Source of the DNA: Rallus limicola
Lineage: Eukaryota; Chordata; Aves; Gruiformes; Rallidae
Direction of reading: 5' to 3'
DNA: 64,000 nucleotides
Assembly: GCA_022605955.1 (NCBI GenBank)
Contig: JAKCOZ010000005.1
Location: 46,304,950 to 46,368,949 of the forward strand
Positions 31,119 through 43,786 of this stretch are shown one piece after another. A model generated the notes under the pieces. The model was not told the origin of the DNA. It was given only the letters and a program-made list of their open reading frames with translations, and ran no database searches. A program made the position numbers and the translations under genes. The number at the start of each line of letters is the position of its first letter. Within the stretch, counting starts at the first letter, position 1.

Positions 31119-33320
31119 AGACAAGGAGATCACATGTAATGATCCTGGGAGGAACAAAACACCTTGGAGAATTTAATCTGTGGAAAAGAATGACATATTT
31201 TATTTTGCTTTTGGGATGGGATCTCCTTGCCAGCTCAGATAGAGTCAAATGCTGCTATCTCCTTGATCAAAGCTCAGATTTCTCATTGCAGCCCCGCTAG
31301 CTTCTTTTTCTGTTCCAAGACTGCTGTTCTGCATAAACCCTCCCAGTTTAAGTCAAGTGTTGCTAGACTGTGCAATAACTAGCCTTGCTGCTTCAGTAAC
31401 CAGCTTGTCAGCCAAGAAATAGAAATAGCTGCAAGGGATCCAGCTTGGGTAGGTTAGTTCATTCACCTCTGAAAACTTGTGGATAATGCACCTTGGAGGA
31501 GGCAATGGCTCCTTCTGCAACTGCTGACTAGGATTTCATGCCACTGCAAATGTAAAGGGCTGGATTTCAGCAATGGCTTGAGATTACAGGGTTGGAATCC
31601 ATAACCAGAGGTTGATGATGGGGGTGGTCTTCTAAGGAGGATCCTGATTCACTTCCTTCCAGGGCAGGGGGGAGAGGTGGTGTATAGGTCAACGCTTGTT
31701 TGGATGCAGGATCTGGGTTTGACCCTCTGTGATTTGTAATGCCAGCTCCCATGTATCAACCTTGAAGGTTTTTCTCTGTTACTTTCTGTGAAAGAGTGAG
31801 ACATTCACATAATTTATGTCTAAGGCGTTACTTTGTATGATAAAGAATGACTATGTTTATTCTAAGCATGCTCTGAAAAGTGTTTATCTTTAATTGTCCA
31901 GGTCTTTACTGCAACCAAGTAAATGAATGCATGTGTTCCCCACCATCAGCACACTGAGCATCATCACCCATTCCCAGGGGCAACCTGTGAGTGTGCTCAG
32001 CAGTGCAGGAATGTGCCGAAGCCCCTTGGACACTTAGATCTTGAAGGGTGTTTTATGGCTGCAATGGCAGGCTCACAGGCATAGAAAATACAGTCTGGTC
32101 TCCAGAGCCTTCTGCATCTGCCCTGTGCTAAAAATGTAGATGTGACTTCTGAAAAGTAGTGGGGCATTAGTTTAATTTCAGGCTGTAAAGGATGGTAACG
32201 TAACGTGCTGTTCCTGAGAGTGCCTGGAAGCAGTGACTGTGCAGCACCTCTTCTTCTGTAGCATGGTTGGGGAAAGCCCCAATCTGCTTCAGCAGATGCT
32301 GCATTGAGTTGTCTGCTTGGCCCATGCTGCTGAGTTGAAACAACAGCTTGCGGGATGTTGCCATTGACGGTGTGGCTGTTTCTATGCAGGCTCCTGTAGC
32401 AGCTGGGGTACCACCCCCCACCTCCTCCCCTTACCCGACTAAAGATGCCTATGCTCTTGTCTGGGGTTGTGCTGTGTTTTTCATAATCCTTCACTGTTTC
32501 CTAGTGCAGGATCTCACCTTTCAACTCATTAGTGCTCAATTAACCCACAGCAATGTCATTGCATGGGGGCTTTCTCATGCGCTATAACCCCTGCTGCTTG
32601 GACTGAAGCTTGGGGACTCTCATACTGATATCAATTAATGAGAATTCCTAGTTAGCACAACAAGAAGTCTCTTCTTAGAGATGGCCACACTGCTGCAGGC
32701 TTTGTGAAGGCAAGGCTTTTTAAATGGACAGCCAAAGACCTCTCTCTCCATTACAGTGGGTTCTGTGGAGGTTGAAGGAAAGGTCCTGCCAGGGGTCCAC
32801 TATTGTTTTACATTGACCCCACTGAGCAGGGCTTCAGGCATCTGCTGTGTGGTGCTTTACATTAGCAAGAGGTAATGAGAGTTTATTCCATATCTCTCAG
32901 CCTCCTGAGATACAAATCAGAAGTACATTCCCCAAAGCAAGGGCAAGGGCCAGCCTGGGGTCATTTCAGAGAGGAAGAAACAGAGAATGCAAAAGTTGAA
33001 GCGATTCCAGTTTGCGTTAGAAAGATCTTCCTGTCCTAAAAATCTCTCCTGGTTAAGAAGATAAAAACAAGAAAAACAAGAAAAACTAAAAAAAGAGTGT
33101 GTTTAATTATGTGTTGCTCCTTTCCCATTGTAGGTTTTTTTCCATGAAGTTTTCATCCTACGATAGCCTGCCAGGCTATCTCAGCAGATAGCACAGGGTA
33201 TGGCAGTGTCACTTGCATAAAGTGGGTCCCAGCTTCAAAGCTGCAGTTTGAGCCTGGGAGCAGAGACCATATCATCCTGCCTTGGAAGTTTCGAGCACAT
33301 GCTGCAATGATACTACTACA

Positions 33321-33363
<43 letters not shown>

Positions 33364-34715
33364 GTTTCAAAGAATCCCAATGCTCAATCTGCTGTTGGCA
33401 TAGCAAGTGGTTTTGTAGGATATTTAGACCACCTCCTGGAAATGAGTAGGTGCATGCTTAGAGCAGATCCCATCCTGTTTTTTTGCAGTTTCTTACTGTT
33501 GTCATCTGCTAAGAAACCTTTTCCAGCAGCCATGCCAGTTTAAAAGCACGTGAAGGCAATTCACCTCTAAGCTTCAGGCAGCTCATGAGCAGCTCCAGTG
33601 CCAGGTGTGTGTGGAGGACCCAGGCTACTGACAAACTGAAGGGGAGGCTGTGGGAGCAAGTATCCTCTCCACAGCTTTTGGGCCCACATGTCTGTTATGT
33701 AGTGCACTATCTTTATGTCCCATTTCTCTCAGTCAGTTTTTATTCATTCTGCCTCAAGCAGCTTTAGACTTTCAATGCCAGTGAAAATCTCAACACACAA
33801 CTAAAAGCTAAATTTCTGTATCTATGGTGCAGGCAAAACCCAGATATAAACATTTGTTGCTCTTAAAACTCCAGTTGCTGGAGTCAATTTGTCTGTGCTA
33901 TCACCGATCAGTATTTCAGCCACCATTGTAGAATAAGTAACAGAGGAAAGTGCTTGGAAGGAAACAGCAGGGGATAGATTGCAATGGAAACCATGTGTGC
34001 TGGAGGAATAATATTTACCTAAATGTGTCTATCACATCTTCCCACAGGATGCTGCCATGAGGAGAGAATGGATATGAAAATGTTGCCTCCACAGATAAAA
34101 GTTAGGAATATAATTTTTTTAAACACAAACTTTAATATTCCTAATTAATTCCATATTGTAGTACCAGAAATAAAGCCACATCCATGAAGGATAATACCAT
34201 GTACTCCGAAGATATAAACCACAGTTTAATGAATAACAACAGATGCCTCATGACTCATGTGCAGTGTGTTTGCACAGGGGTTTACAGGACTGGTGACTTC
34301 ATGACGGAATGAGGAGTGGAGTGAGAGGGACAGAGCTGGATAAAGAAAAAGCCACTCCTGGTGCATCAGGCAAGGTCAAATAGTAATGAAAGTCATACCT
34401 GTGTTCTTACATGACCTATTTTGCAAACATCAGTGATGCGCTAAGCAGCACTCAGATGAACTTTTAAGCTAGTTTGGAGCTCTAAGTACAATGATAAAAT
34501 TTATCACAGGCAGCTGTAGGCCAAAATCACACATCTGGGGTAACACTAATTTCTGTAAGGTCTCCTATAGATTCACATACCAAACACTGATCTTCATTGC
34601 CAGAAGTCAGAGCACTTTGGTCCTACTGTGTTGAAAGAGCTGGTTTGGGGTCCAGTTTGAGGAGTTAGTGAAGAACTAACATAACTCTAGAACTCAGAAT
34701 AGCCCGTCTTGGTAG
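31119..34715. other. Downstream of PKDCC-like: 3' UTR of unknown length, then no gene seen
   Basis: No AATAAA lies within the first kilobase after the stop. The first clear one is at 34169-34174, so the 3' UTR may be long or use a variant signal. Several minus-strand ORFs of 60-165 codons are seen, but none looks like a gene. Confidence 0.5.
33311..33362 (+). repeat. (CTA)n trinucleotide microsatellite
   Basis: About 17 units, with one interruption near the start (tacaac). Reading frames through it give poly-Leu or poly-Ser and are not genes. Confidence 0.97.
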
Positions 34716-35178
34716 GACTGTTTTGGTCCCCTCACTACAAGAATGACTTTGAGGTGCTGGAGCATGTCCAAAGCTGGTGAAGGGTCTACAGCCCAAGTCT
34801 GATGGAGAGCAGCTGAGAGAACTGGAGTTGTTTAGCCTGGATAGCAGGAGTCTGAGGGGAGACCTTATCATTCTCTACAACCATCAGACAGGAGGTTGTA
34901 GCCAGGTGGGTGTCAGTCTCTTTTCCTGAGTAGCAAGGAATAGGACAAGAGGAAATGGCATGGGGAGGTTTAGATTGGATATTAGGAAAACATTCTTCAC
35001 TTGTTATCAAGCGTTGGAACAGGCTGCCCAAGGAAGTGGTTGAGTCTCCATCCCTGGAGGTATTTAGAAGAGTGTGGATGTGGCACTTAGGGATATGGCT
35101 TAGAGGTGGGCTTGGCAGTGTTAGGTTTATGGTTGGACTTGTTTGTCTTTTCCAACCTAAATGATTCCAAGATTCTGT
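34716..35178 (+). mobile_element. CR1 LINE 3' fragment
   Basis: Plus orientation: ggtgctggagcatgtccaaa, the gagaactggagttgtttagc block, gcgttggaacaggctgccca, and a degenerate 3' end ATGATTCCAAGATTCTG. Confidence 0.93.
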
Positions 35179-38100
35179 TATTGTCCCCTAACTGTAGCAT
35201 TTGCAGCAATCCTTCTTGGTTCCGTCATCCCAGTGTACCAAAGGGCCACCAACAGCAGTGTGGAGATGGTGAGGGTGAAAGAGAATTCAAACAAGAGAAT
35301 TTCATATGAGAGGCAACCATGAACCCCTCTGTCTCCTCTGTAGTATGTGCTTCATCCAGGATGGTGGATTTACTGGGGGACAGGTCTTGGCTAATGGCAA
35401 AATGTATCAGATTAAATCAAACAGGTCTGGGTGCACCAAGGAGAGATGATAGCTGGAGGGAATGGCTGCCAAACTCCTCTGCTTGAAATTCATCTCCTGG
35501 CTTTGTGTGAGAGCTCCAGGCAACAGCTTGTGCTTTGTAGCTTTTGGACCCTCAGCACGTGGCTGGCCAAGCCAGGTGGCAAAAGTGCTGGGTTTACTGG
35601 TAGGGGAGACTTCTCAATGTAGCTTTGGAGGAGATCAAGATGGTGATGGCTTCTTAAGAAATACATGCTTGGCCTTTCTGGGCACCAAGTTATGCCCCTA
35701 CATGGCACCCACTATCACTACTGCCCTATTCTCACCCACTCCCAACCACCATAACTATTATCTCCCCCAACTTCCAAGTCTACACTGGACAGCTGTGCAC
35801 TCAGGTCTCTCCCTCCTGTCATTTACTCACCCCCACAGCTCCCCATGTGCCATCCCAGGCCTCCTACTCCATACCTTGGTACCTCTGCCCCACAGCCCCT
35901 TACACATGCAGCCAACACCCATGTGGTAGTATGGCTGGGGAGCCCTTGTTCCTGTACTGCCAGAGGTGAAATAGTCCTACTTATAGCAGGAGGCCACATC
36001 TAAAAGGTGTAACCACAAGATTAGCCTGCCTTTAATTTGTAACTTCTCTTTTAATTCACCATTGATGATTTCTAGATTAGCAAGTGCTAAATACAATGTA
36101 GTAATAGACTCCTGCAAACAGCCAGAGTTAAAGCTGTGTATTAAAACCACGGAGCCTTAACTACATTGTGTTATTCATATGGTGCATCACCCCTTCCAAA
36201 TCCAAGTCTAGACAAGGCTTAAGAAAAATGCAAATTCCTTCGTTATGTTACATTTATCAGTATTTATCGTCAAATCCCATCAAAATCAATGGGAGTTTCT
36301 CATGGACTTTTTGACTGAAATCTGCTGCCCTACTTACACTACTGGAAATGTAAGATCCAACATCGAAGTAAAATAAGAGGCACCCCCAAAGCTATAAAAT
36401 AAATACCCAAATTTCCACATTCTTCTATCTCTAAGCTATATCTCTCACATAATTTCTTGAGCAAGTGAATTGTTTTACTCTGATGGGAAAACCCCTGCTG
36501 CAAATTCCCTCACTGCTTCAGATGACGGATCAGAGAGTTCAGGCTTAGATTAAAAGCTTGATAATGAAACCTGGGGACACAAGTTAACCATCACATTGGG
36601 TAGCCAGAGAGGTTGTTTATGAGTGTCTTGGGGACACTGGGGTCCAAAGGGAATTTTCTCAGACCTCCGACCAAAAATGCCAAGTAACATTTCAGCTAAC
36701 TCGCTGCTGTGTCTTGTTCATTGCTGTTCCTCATCGTGAACTCCCATTCCTAATTAATCTCGCCCTTGTTTGTTTCTTCTGATTCTTTAAATACACAAGA
36801 AACAATTCACTGTCCCTCCCAGTGATGCTAATGCCATGGTTTGAATTTTTCAGGGCTTGACTCTTTCACTTTGTCTAGCAAAACCATTGTTAGTTGACAT
36901 TACCTCTGAAACAAAGCAGTTGCTCTAAGCCTAAATTCAGAGCAGTGCTCCAGAGCTGTGTCAAACCCTCAGCAAAAGTCCAATTCAAGATGTACTCTGG
37001 ATGTTGCCTAACCACTGCCATTGGCTTGTTTGTTCGCTTGCTGTAAGGTAACAACAATTAAAGCCCTTACAAATCAGGAAGACATTCTTTGCCCTACAGA
37101 GAACCTTAGATAGAAGCTGCTTCCAGCACAGAATAGCTAACTTTTCCTTCAAAGAAAAAAAAGGAAGAGTAATAGGGTTTAAGAAACACATTTCATTCGA
37201 TAGTTTATATTTTATTTTAACCAAGTGCTTCCTCTCCTAAAGGAATCTGTGATGTGTTATTTTAACAGTGCTTCTTCCATCTTACTGAGATAACACAGGA
37301 GCATAAGGATCAGTCTCTCATCCTCGCCTTCTCTGTTTTCCTGCTGATAGTGGCTGTCATTCAGTGCTAATGGAAAAGGCCACGTGCACACACTGGCTGA
37401 TGCTGCCAGGAAGAGGGAAGACAGTCAGCAAGGGCTGGCTGCAAAGGACCCTGCAGGATGTCTCCAAGGCTGCCAAGGGAGCTGCTACCCATAGGCAGGG
37501 CAGACACAGATGGGGTCCCCCTTGCCAGCATCCCCCTGACACTGTCCCACCATGAGGCAAGGCAGTGGCTGGGACAGTGGCCAGGGACTGGTGGAGAGCT
37601 GCACAGGGAGGTTGAAGGTACCACACAGGGGGAGGTTACCCACCCATTGCTGTCTGGCAGTGTGCATGAAGGCAGAACTCCAGCACCTACAGACCCAGGC
37701 TGCATTTCTACAACTTTCAGCCTGTCATCTGAAGTTTGGCCTGTCCTAGGGATGGATCCAATGGTGATTTGCTAAGAAGCACAACAGCTCTAGCTTCTGT
37801 TTTAAATACAGATATTATGGATTCTTTGTTTGGAGCCATTGTTTAGCAAAGGATCTTACGTCCTTCCAGATTGTAGATGAGCTATCTTGGGAAAAGGGAA
37901 TTGTTCCCATGCCAGGAACCAAATCAAAGTTGTACCTTCATCCTCAGAAGTGCAGTTTTACCTTGCTTGACCCTCCCATCCTCCAGAGGACCCTGAACTT
38001 GAGAGGATGGGCCTTGCACGTTCATGCACAGGAAAAGAATAGGGAGAACAAACAAAGCACCCCACCCTCTTCCATTTATGTAAGATCAGAAAGAGTGTAG

Positions 38101-41100
38101 GCTAAGCCCGGAGGACTGGATTTATGGATTCAGAAGAACCTAGTTATTAAAATATTATGAAAGTTTTCCTCTCCTTTAAATGCATAAATATGCAGATGAA
38201 AGGAACCATGTGATCTGGCCACTGGCCATGCTGCTGCAGGCTCAGCCTAATTATCAGCTGCCAGCTCCACTGCTTTTTAAGTGGTGAACATGATTAAAGA
38301 TGCACAGACAATTGAAGAAAGTCAGATTGGTTCTTACAAGGTCTGCTTCTATTCTATAGCCACATGGCAGCTTGGCCTTGAGACTGAATCTGCCCTTACA
38401 AGCTGAGGGAGAAGAGTTCTGCTGATCAGACGGTTTCTTTTCAACCACAAGCTCCACGTGCTCTTATATTCATCATTTTCATAGAAAACTATTTGCCAAG
38501 GCAAACTGCTTTCCTTCCCCTCTCTGAGAAAAAGAGGGCTCTGAAGAGGGAGGAAGGAGGCAGGTAGGACCACAGCAGCTGAGAGGCGGATCAAAACACT
38601 TCAGAAGTGTGGCCTGAATATTCGGACTATCCCAACCAGAGAGGTGCTAACTTGTCTCAAACATGTTGTGAAAAAGATTTCTGGGGCTTCTCCTTTCCTT
38701 TGGGGCAGGAAATACCATCAAGGAACCCAGATGGTCTCATGCATTTGGGGTAGAGCCGTGGTCCTGAGGGTGGGACAAAGAGTTGGGACTCCTCTTCCAG
38801 AGCGACTGGGTTGTGAGCCAAGTGTCATTGCCATTGCAGCAACAGCAAGGCCAAGCAGTCTGGCAGCATCTATCCTTTTGTCATCTGTATTCACCAGCAG
38901 ACGGAGCCTGGCTCTGCAAAGTGACAGACCCATCAAGTCTCACACGCTGGGTGTGAATCTCACACTGTGGGTTTTTGCTTCAGTGCTTTCTGAAGCTACG
39001 GTGGGGTTCATGCTTCCCCAAGCCTATCCCTTATCCCCAGGGCTCAGCACGGTGGATGCAACTGCTTGGCTCTGGGAACCACTGCCAGGCAACACCATGC
39101 CTGGGGGCTTCAAAAGTGGCAGGCTTCTGAGCAACTTGTTTTGCTGTTGTTTCGTGGCTTTCCAGGAAGGCATGTCTTTCTAAAAGACCAAGAGTTGTCC
39201 AGTTTTCAGCTCCACAACAGAGCATGGCACAGATACCACATATGGACCTGGGAGTGAGTCCATGTCTGCACAACCACCCTAGCCTGTCCCCAGCCCAACT
39301 GGAGGCACTGCACACCTCTGCATCCCTTGGACCAGCACAGCAGCTCCATAATGCCTCAACCTGACAGGGCTCTGCATGGTAAACTGATGACCGTGCGTTC
39401 GCCATCTCTGGAGGAGTCTGTTCCTTAAGCTGGCTGGGTAGCAGTTTGTGCTGGAAGAGTGCATATTGCTGCTGCCTAGTCAAGAAATCCTATTTTGTGC
39501 ATGTTCTCCTATTTCAGCTGGGATTTCAAGATACCTCACATATGTATTGACTACTTGTGCACCCATACAGCAGATTCCCTGAAGAAACACTCTGCCCCAA
39601 GGCACCATGTGTTCCCTGGCCCCACAGCAGCCTACCATGGTGCTCCCATGAGACTGCTTGGCGAGGGACATTTTCTGGGATGCTATCACGCCATGTCCTG
39701 GGGAGCTGCACTTCTGCTATGGAGCTGTGGTTGTCCATGGCCATGTGGCTGTGGCCCTGTGCTGCAGCAGTGCCAAGCCATCATCTCATGGGATGCTGTG
39801 CCCAGCCACCTCTGCCACAGGAGTGAGGTCTTATCCAGTGTTTTGTAGGTTGCTGCAGCAGAGACAGTAGTCTCAGATCTCTTTGTAATCAACAGAGAGA
39901 AACAAGCTCTTTCTGGGGCAATGCATTTGACCTCTGTTAGATATCTACTCCTGCACAGGATGAATTACATCCTCAGAGCACCTATTGATTATAAAAGCAG
40001 TCCAGGGTGACCAGTTCAGACACAGACATGTGAAATGAATCCTACTCAAAGAGCCTGGTGCCAATACTCAGCTTGTAAGCTAAGAGATACGGCTGGTGCA
40101 TGTCGTGTTCTGCTGGAAATGTGACTCTACCCTTCTGCTGAGCTGAGGTCTTCATGTCAGAGGCTAAGGAGAGGGGAGCCAGGCTGTCTCCTTGCCACCC
40201 TGATTTATGAGCTACATACTCACAGAGTCACTTCATCCTTTGAAAAGGAGCAGTACACAAATGAATGTATCTCTATCTTCCCAAGATTAAGGCCTCCTCC
40301 AGTTTCTTACTGATTTAACCATCTTCCAAGAGATAAATTGGTGTGAGACAAAGCTGGAAGATAAACCTGATTATTATGCCTCATACCTGGGCAGCTCCCA
40401 TGGCTCCCTGCCCTACTGCATTGGCTTTGGGGTTTTAGCCTTCTTATGACATATTTGTCAAGACATAAACCATGTAAAGAAATGCAGCTCTTCCCTGCCA
40501 AAGTCTTGCCTTAGGAAGCCCCGCTATAATCTTTTGTTCCCTTCAAATACTTCCTGTTTCACCAGAGAGACTGCAGCACCACTGTTGTTCCTGGCTAACC
40601 AGGGCTCCCCAAAGACCCATTTTATGATTACAGGTTTGCTAAGGTGGAAATCTGCATTTTCCCTATTATGCTCACTGTGTGGTGCTGCCCAGATCACAGT
40701 CTCTCTTTTACAAATAGTGTTGGGCACTCGCTGGTCATTAAAAGTGATTTCAAAGCATAATCTCTTTCACTGTTTGACTAAATAAACATGCCTCATCCTG
40801 GAGATTATTCTACTGCAAAAGATAAGCAAAACAGGCCAGTTATCAGTGCTAATTATCCTATAAAGGCTATTTCATACTGATCCAATATATACAGTCAGGC
40901 CATGGAAGTCTGGGTTTTTTTTTGCTAACGCATTAATAATGCATCAGCAAGCTGCTCTTTCTAGTTGCAGCCAGATGCCTCTGTATTATAAGCCCACTCT
41001 CACTAATATATTCTCTGGTAGAGGAAAAGAGGATTAATCACATGCAGGGAACAGTGGGAATACATATATATTTTAATAATTCTCTGTTTTCTGTTCTCTG

Positions 41101-42220
41101 CCTTTGTTTGCATTTAAAGGTGAGGACAGGGATGGGAAGGGGCTGCCTGACAGCTTGCTGGCTTGTCTCTCTGCTTCTCCAGGGCTGCTCCTGAGGAACC
41201 GGACAGCGGGGTGTTGGGACTTCTGAGAGCCTCTTCCCTGCAACCAGCTCCCCCGAAGTCAAATGTTATCTGTAGATTTGCATCTTGACCCTGCTATCAA
41301 CTCACTATTTATCCACACTCAAGCCATGTAATAGCGTTCCTTTTGGGTTAGTGAGCTATTAAATGGATTGGTTCGGTGGCTGGGAAGGAGAAAAAAAAGT
41401 TATCACATTTGAAAACTCCATTTTTATCAGCAAAGTGCAGGAAAGAATTAAATATTTAAAATCAGAGAGTGAGAACAAACAGGAGTATCCTACTCTGTGG
41501 CTCTGCCAAGCCAAAGCAGCACCTCACCAATGCAAAGGGTCTTGCAATCTCCTTCCCTGCCCCTTCCTCTGTACTTCTGCCAGGTACCTTGAGCTTCTGC
41601 TACCTGGAAAACCAATTCCACCCACTGAAATGGCAGGAAACTTTTCAAGCAAGAAAAGGAAGACAAGTATGCGAGGTTAGTAAGAAAAATTGGATGGACA
41701 AGTGCCAGGCGAGTGGGGACATTGCTGAGGAGTTAGCATTTATTAGCAAAGAAAGGCTGGAGAACAGACAGGAGGACATGGAAAGGGCAGGAGGAAGGGG
41801 AGAGCTGCAGCATGAATGACTTGGCACCATGGTACAGCACTGTTGCCCACATGGTTTCATGTGCTACTTAAGCAAATGCAAACCTGTGTTTCTGGAAAGC
41901 TTTTCCCACCACTTCCCTTACACCATCACCTACAATGGGGCTGCTCCACAGCTAGCCAGGTCAACAAGCATTAGAGAGTCAGACACTCACCTGAAAAACA
42001 CATTGGTTTTAAGTCAGGGGAGATCCCTGATATGGAGCCCATGTCTGCATGAGTGTGATCAGGAGGCCAGGGAGGCAGTGAGAACATGGCTGAGAACCAG
42101 GGAGCTGCACCAAACGCGCTTTTCCATCAGTCACCAGTGCAGACGGAGGCTGACTCACGTTAAGCCACCCTGAGGCTTCAATGCTTACAGCTGCTTCTGG
42201 ACTATATTTCTTGGGGTTTT
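35179..42220. other. Intergenic sequence, no gene seen
   Basis: ORFs up to 179 codons (38644-39183) occur but overlap ORFs on the other strand and lack protein-like features. 36000-36900 and 40750-41050 are AT-rich with TAAT/ATTA clusters and few repeats, as in conserved non-coding sequence. I cannot test conservation here. Confidence 0.5.
36265..36345 (+). repeat. Possible ancient amniote repeat fragment
   Basis: The phrase catcaaaatcaatgggagtt resembles the repeat motif (ttgacttcaatgggag) that is very common in reptile and bird genomes. It is short and diverged. Confidence 0.3.
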
Positions 42221-42224
42221 AACA

Positions 42225-42375
42225 GAGAATTGCAGAATGGTTGGGGTTGGAAAGGACCTCTGGATGGACTTCCTTGCTCAACAGAACCACCTACAGCCAT
42301 TTGCAAAGGAATGTGTCTAGGTGGTTTTTGAGTATCACGAAGGAGACACCATGTCTCAATGTGAACATCACGAGT
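42225..42375 (-). mobile_element. CR1 LINE 3' fragment
   Basis: Starts agaattgcagaatggttggg, then gttggaaaggacctctgg, the standard inverted CR1 3' end. It is diverged after about 150 bp. Confidence 0.85.
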
Positions 42376-43256
42376 GAACATGCAAGCTCTCTTCTACAAG
42401 GGATTTCAGGGAAGACCTCAAATTTTAACATGGCATTCTCCATTTCATTGTCATAGCTGGACTTCTGTGTCCAGCTGTCCCTTTATACGGCAGGGCAACA
42501 GAGCCTGCTCTGCCACATCATTTTAAAATTACTTCAGTCAGAACTGGCATGGTCTCTCTCTTCCCAGATGAAGCTACCTCCTCCATGCCCTGAGGGACAC
42601 TCCCATCTCTGTGACCCTGGAATGAGCCAGCACAGGAGCTTACCCAGCAGAAAGCAATTCTCTTTTTTTGCCAGGTCAGTTTTCTGACAGTTTAGTTTCC
42701 TGGGCTGACTTAGCCCATGGCCAGATAAGCATCAGTGCCAGCAAGCAGTCATGCAGGAACAACAGGGAAAGCACACCAGATGAAATATCTTGTTAGGGAT
42801 GCTTAAATATTGTGTAACTTCAGCTTGCACTGTTAGGGTGACTACTGGTAAAAGCTCTCAGCCTCAGAAAACCCCAAATGGCTAGATATAATGCACAAAG
42901 GGATCCCTCAGACCCACCAAGTTGTATTCTGAAAGCGCAGTGAGGAAGGCCAGGATAATGGAAATGCTAAATATTTTGCACGAGGCCAGCTCTAAGAGGA
43001 TGCATGCATCTTTGCTGAATTAACTCACAGCCTGGCCACTGATAGCAGCGATATGCCAGCACCAAAGGAAGAGATGCTTTTCATCAGCTTGCCCAGCTGT
43101 GCAGTGGCTCTGCTATGCTAAGGTGATGGCTGTAGGGAAAGGGATACTGTCCTTGGTGAGACCCTGGAGGAGATCCCATGTGTTCTTGGATGCTTTATTC
43201 ACCAGTTATTGCATTACTATGCATTGCCAAAGGCTTTCTTCTGAGCAAGAGCTAAT

Positions 43257-43786
43257 GTTCTCGTCCTGGTTCCAGCTGGGACAGAATTAATTTTCTTTCT
43301 AGTAGCAGGTACAGTGCTGAGGTGTGGATTTAGTGTGAGAATAATGTTGATAGCACTCTGATGTTTTCAGTTGTTGCTAGGTAGTTGTAGGGTCTACACT
43401 AAGTCAAAAACATTCCGGTTTCCCACGCCCTGCCAGGTGCACAGGGAGCTGGGTGAGCACAGCAGGACAGCCAGCCCAGGCTGACCAAAGGGATATGCCA
43501 TACCATAAAATATCATGCAATGGATATAACTGGGGAAGATAGCTGTGAGGTGGGATCACTTTTCAGAAATGCCTTTTTTTCCCTTCTGCATGTGGTGAAC
43601 AATTGCATTTGTACATCACTTGTTTTTATGTTATTATTACTGCTACTATTTTTTCCTTTGTTATCCTATTACACTCTCCTTATCTCAGCCCAGGAGGTTT
43701 TTTCCCATTTTCTTCCCCATCCCCTTGCATGTGGGAGTTGCTGCATGGTGTTCAGTTACTGGCTGGGGTTAAACCACAACAGTTCT
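43257..43786 (+). mobile_element. Solo LTR of an avian ERV-L-type element with 5-bp target duplication
   Basis: The LTR spans 43262-43781. Its sequence (gtcctggttccagctgggac to ggctggggttaaaccacaac) matches an LTR common in bird genomes. It is flanked by the direct repeat GTTCT (43257-43261 and 43782-43786). The expected first base T of TGTCC is C here. No internal viral sequence remains, so it arose by recombination between two LTRs. Confidence 0.85.

Noticed and set aside
33153..33543. Poly-Ser and poly-Leu ORFs near 33.3 kb
   Set aside because: They are translations of the (CTA)n microsatellite.
38644..39183. 179-codon plus-strand ORF, with a 150-codon ORF opposite
   Set aside because: Composition looks like random non-coding sequence and no splice partners were found.
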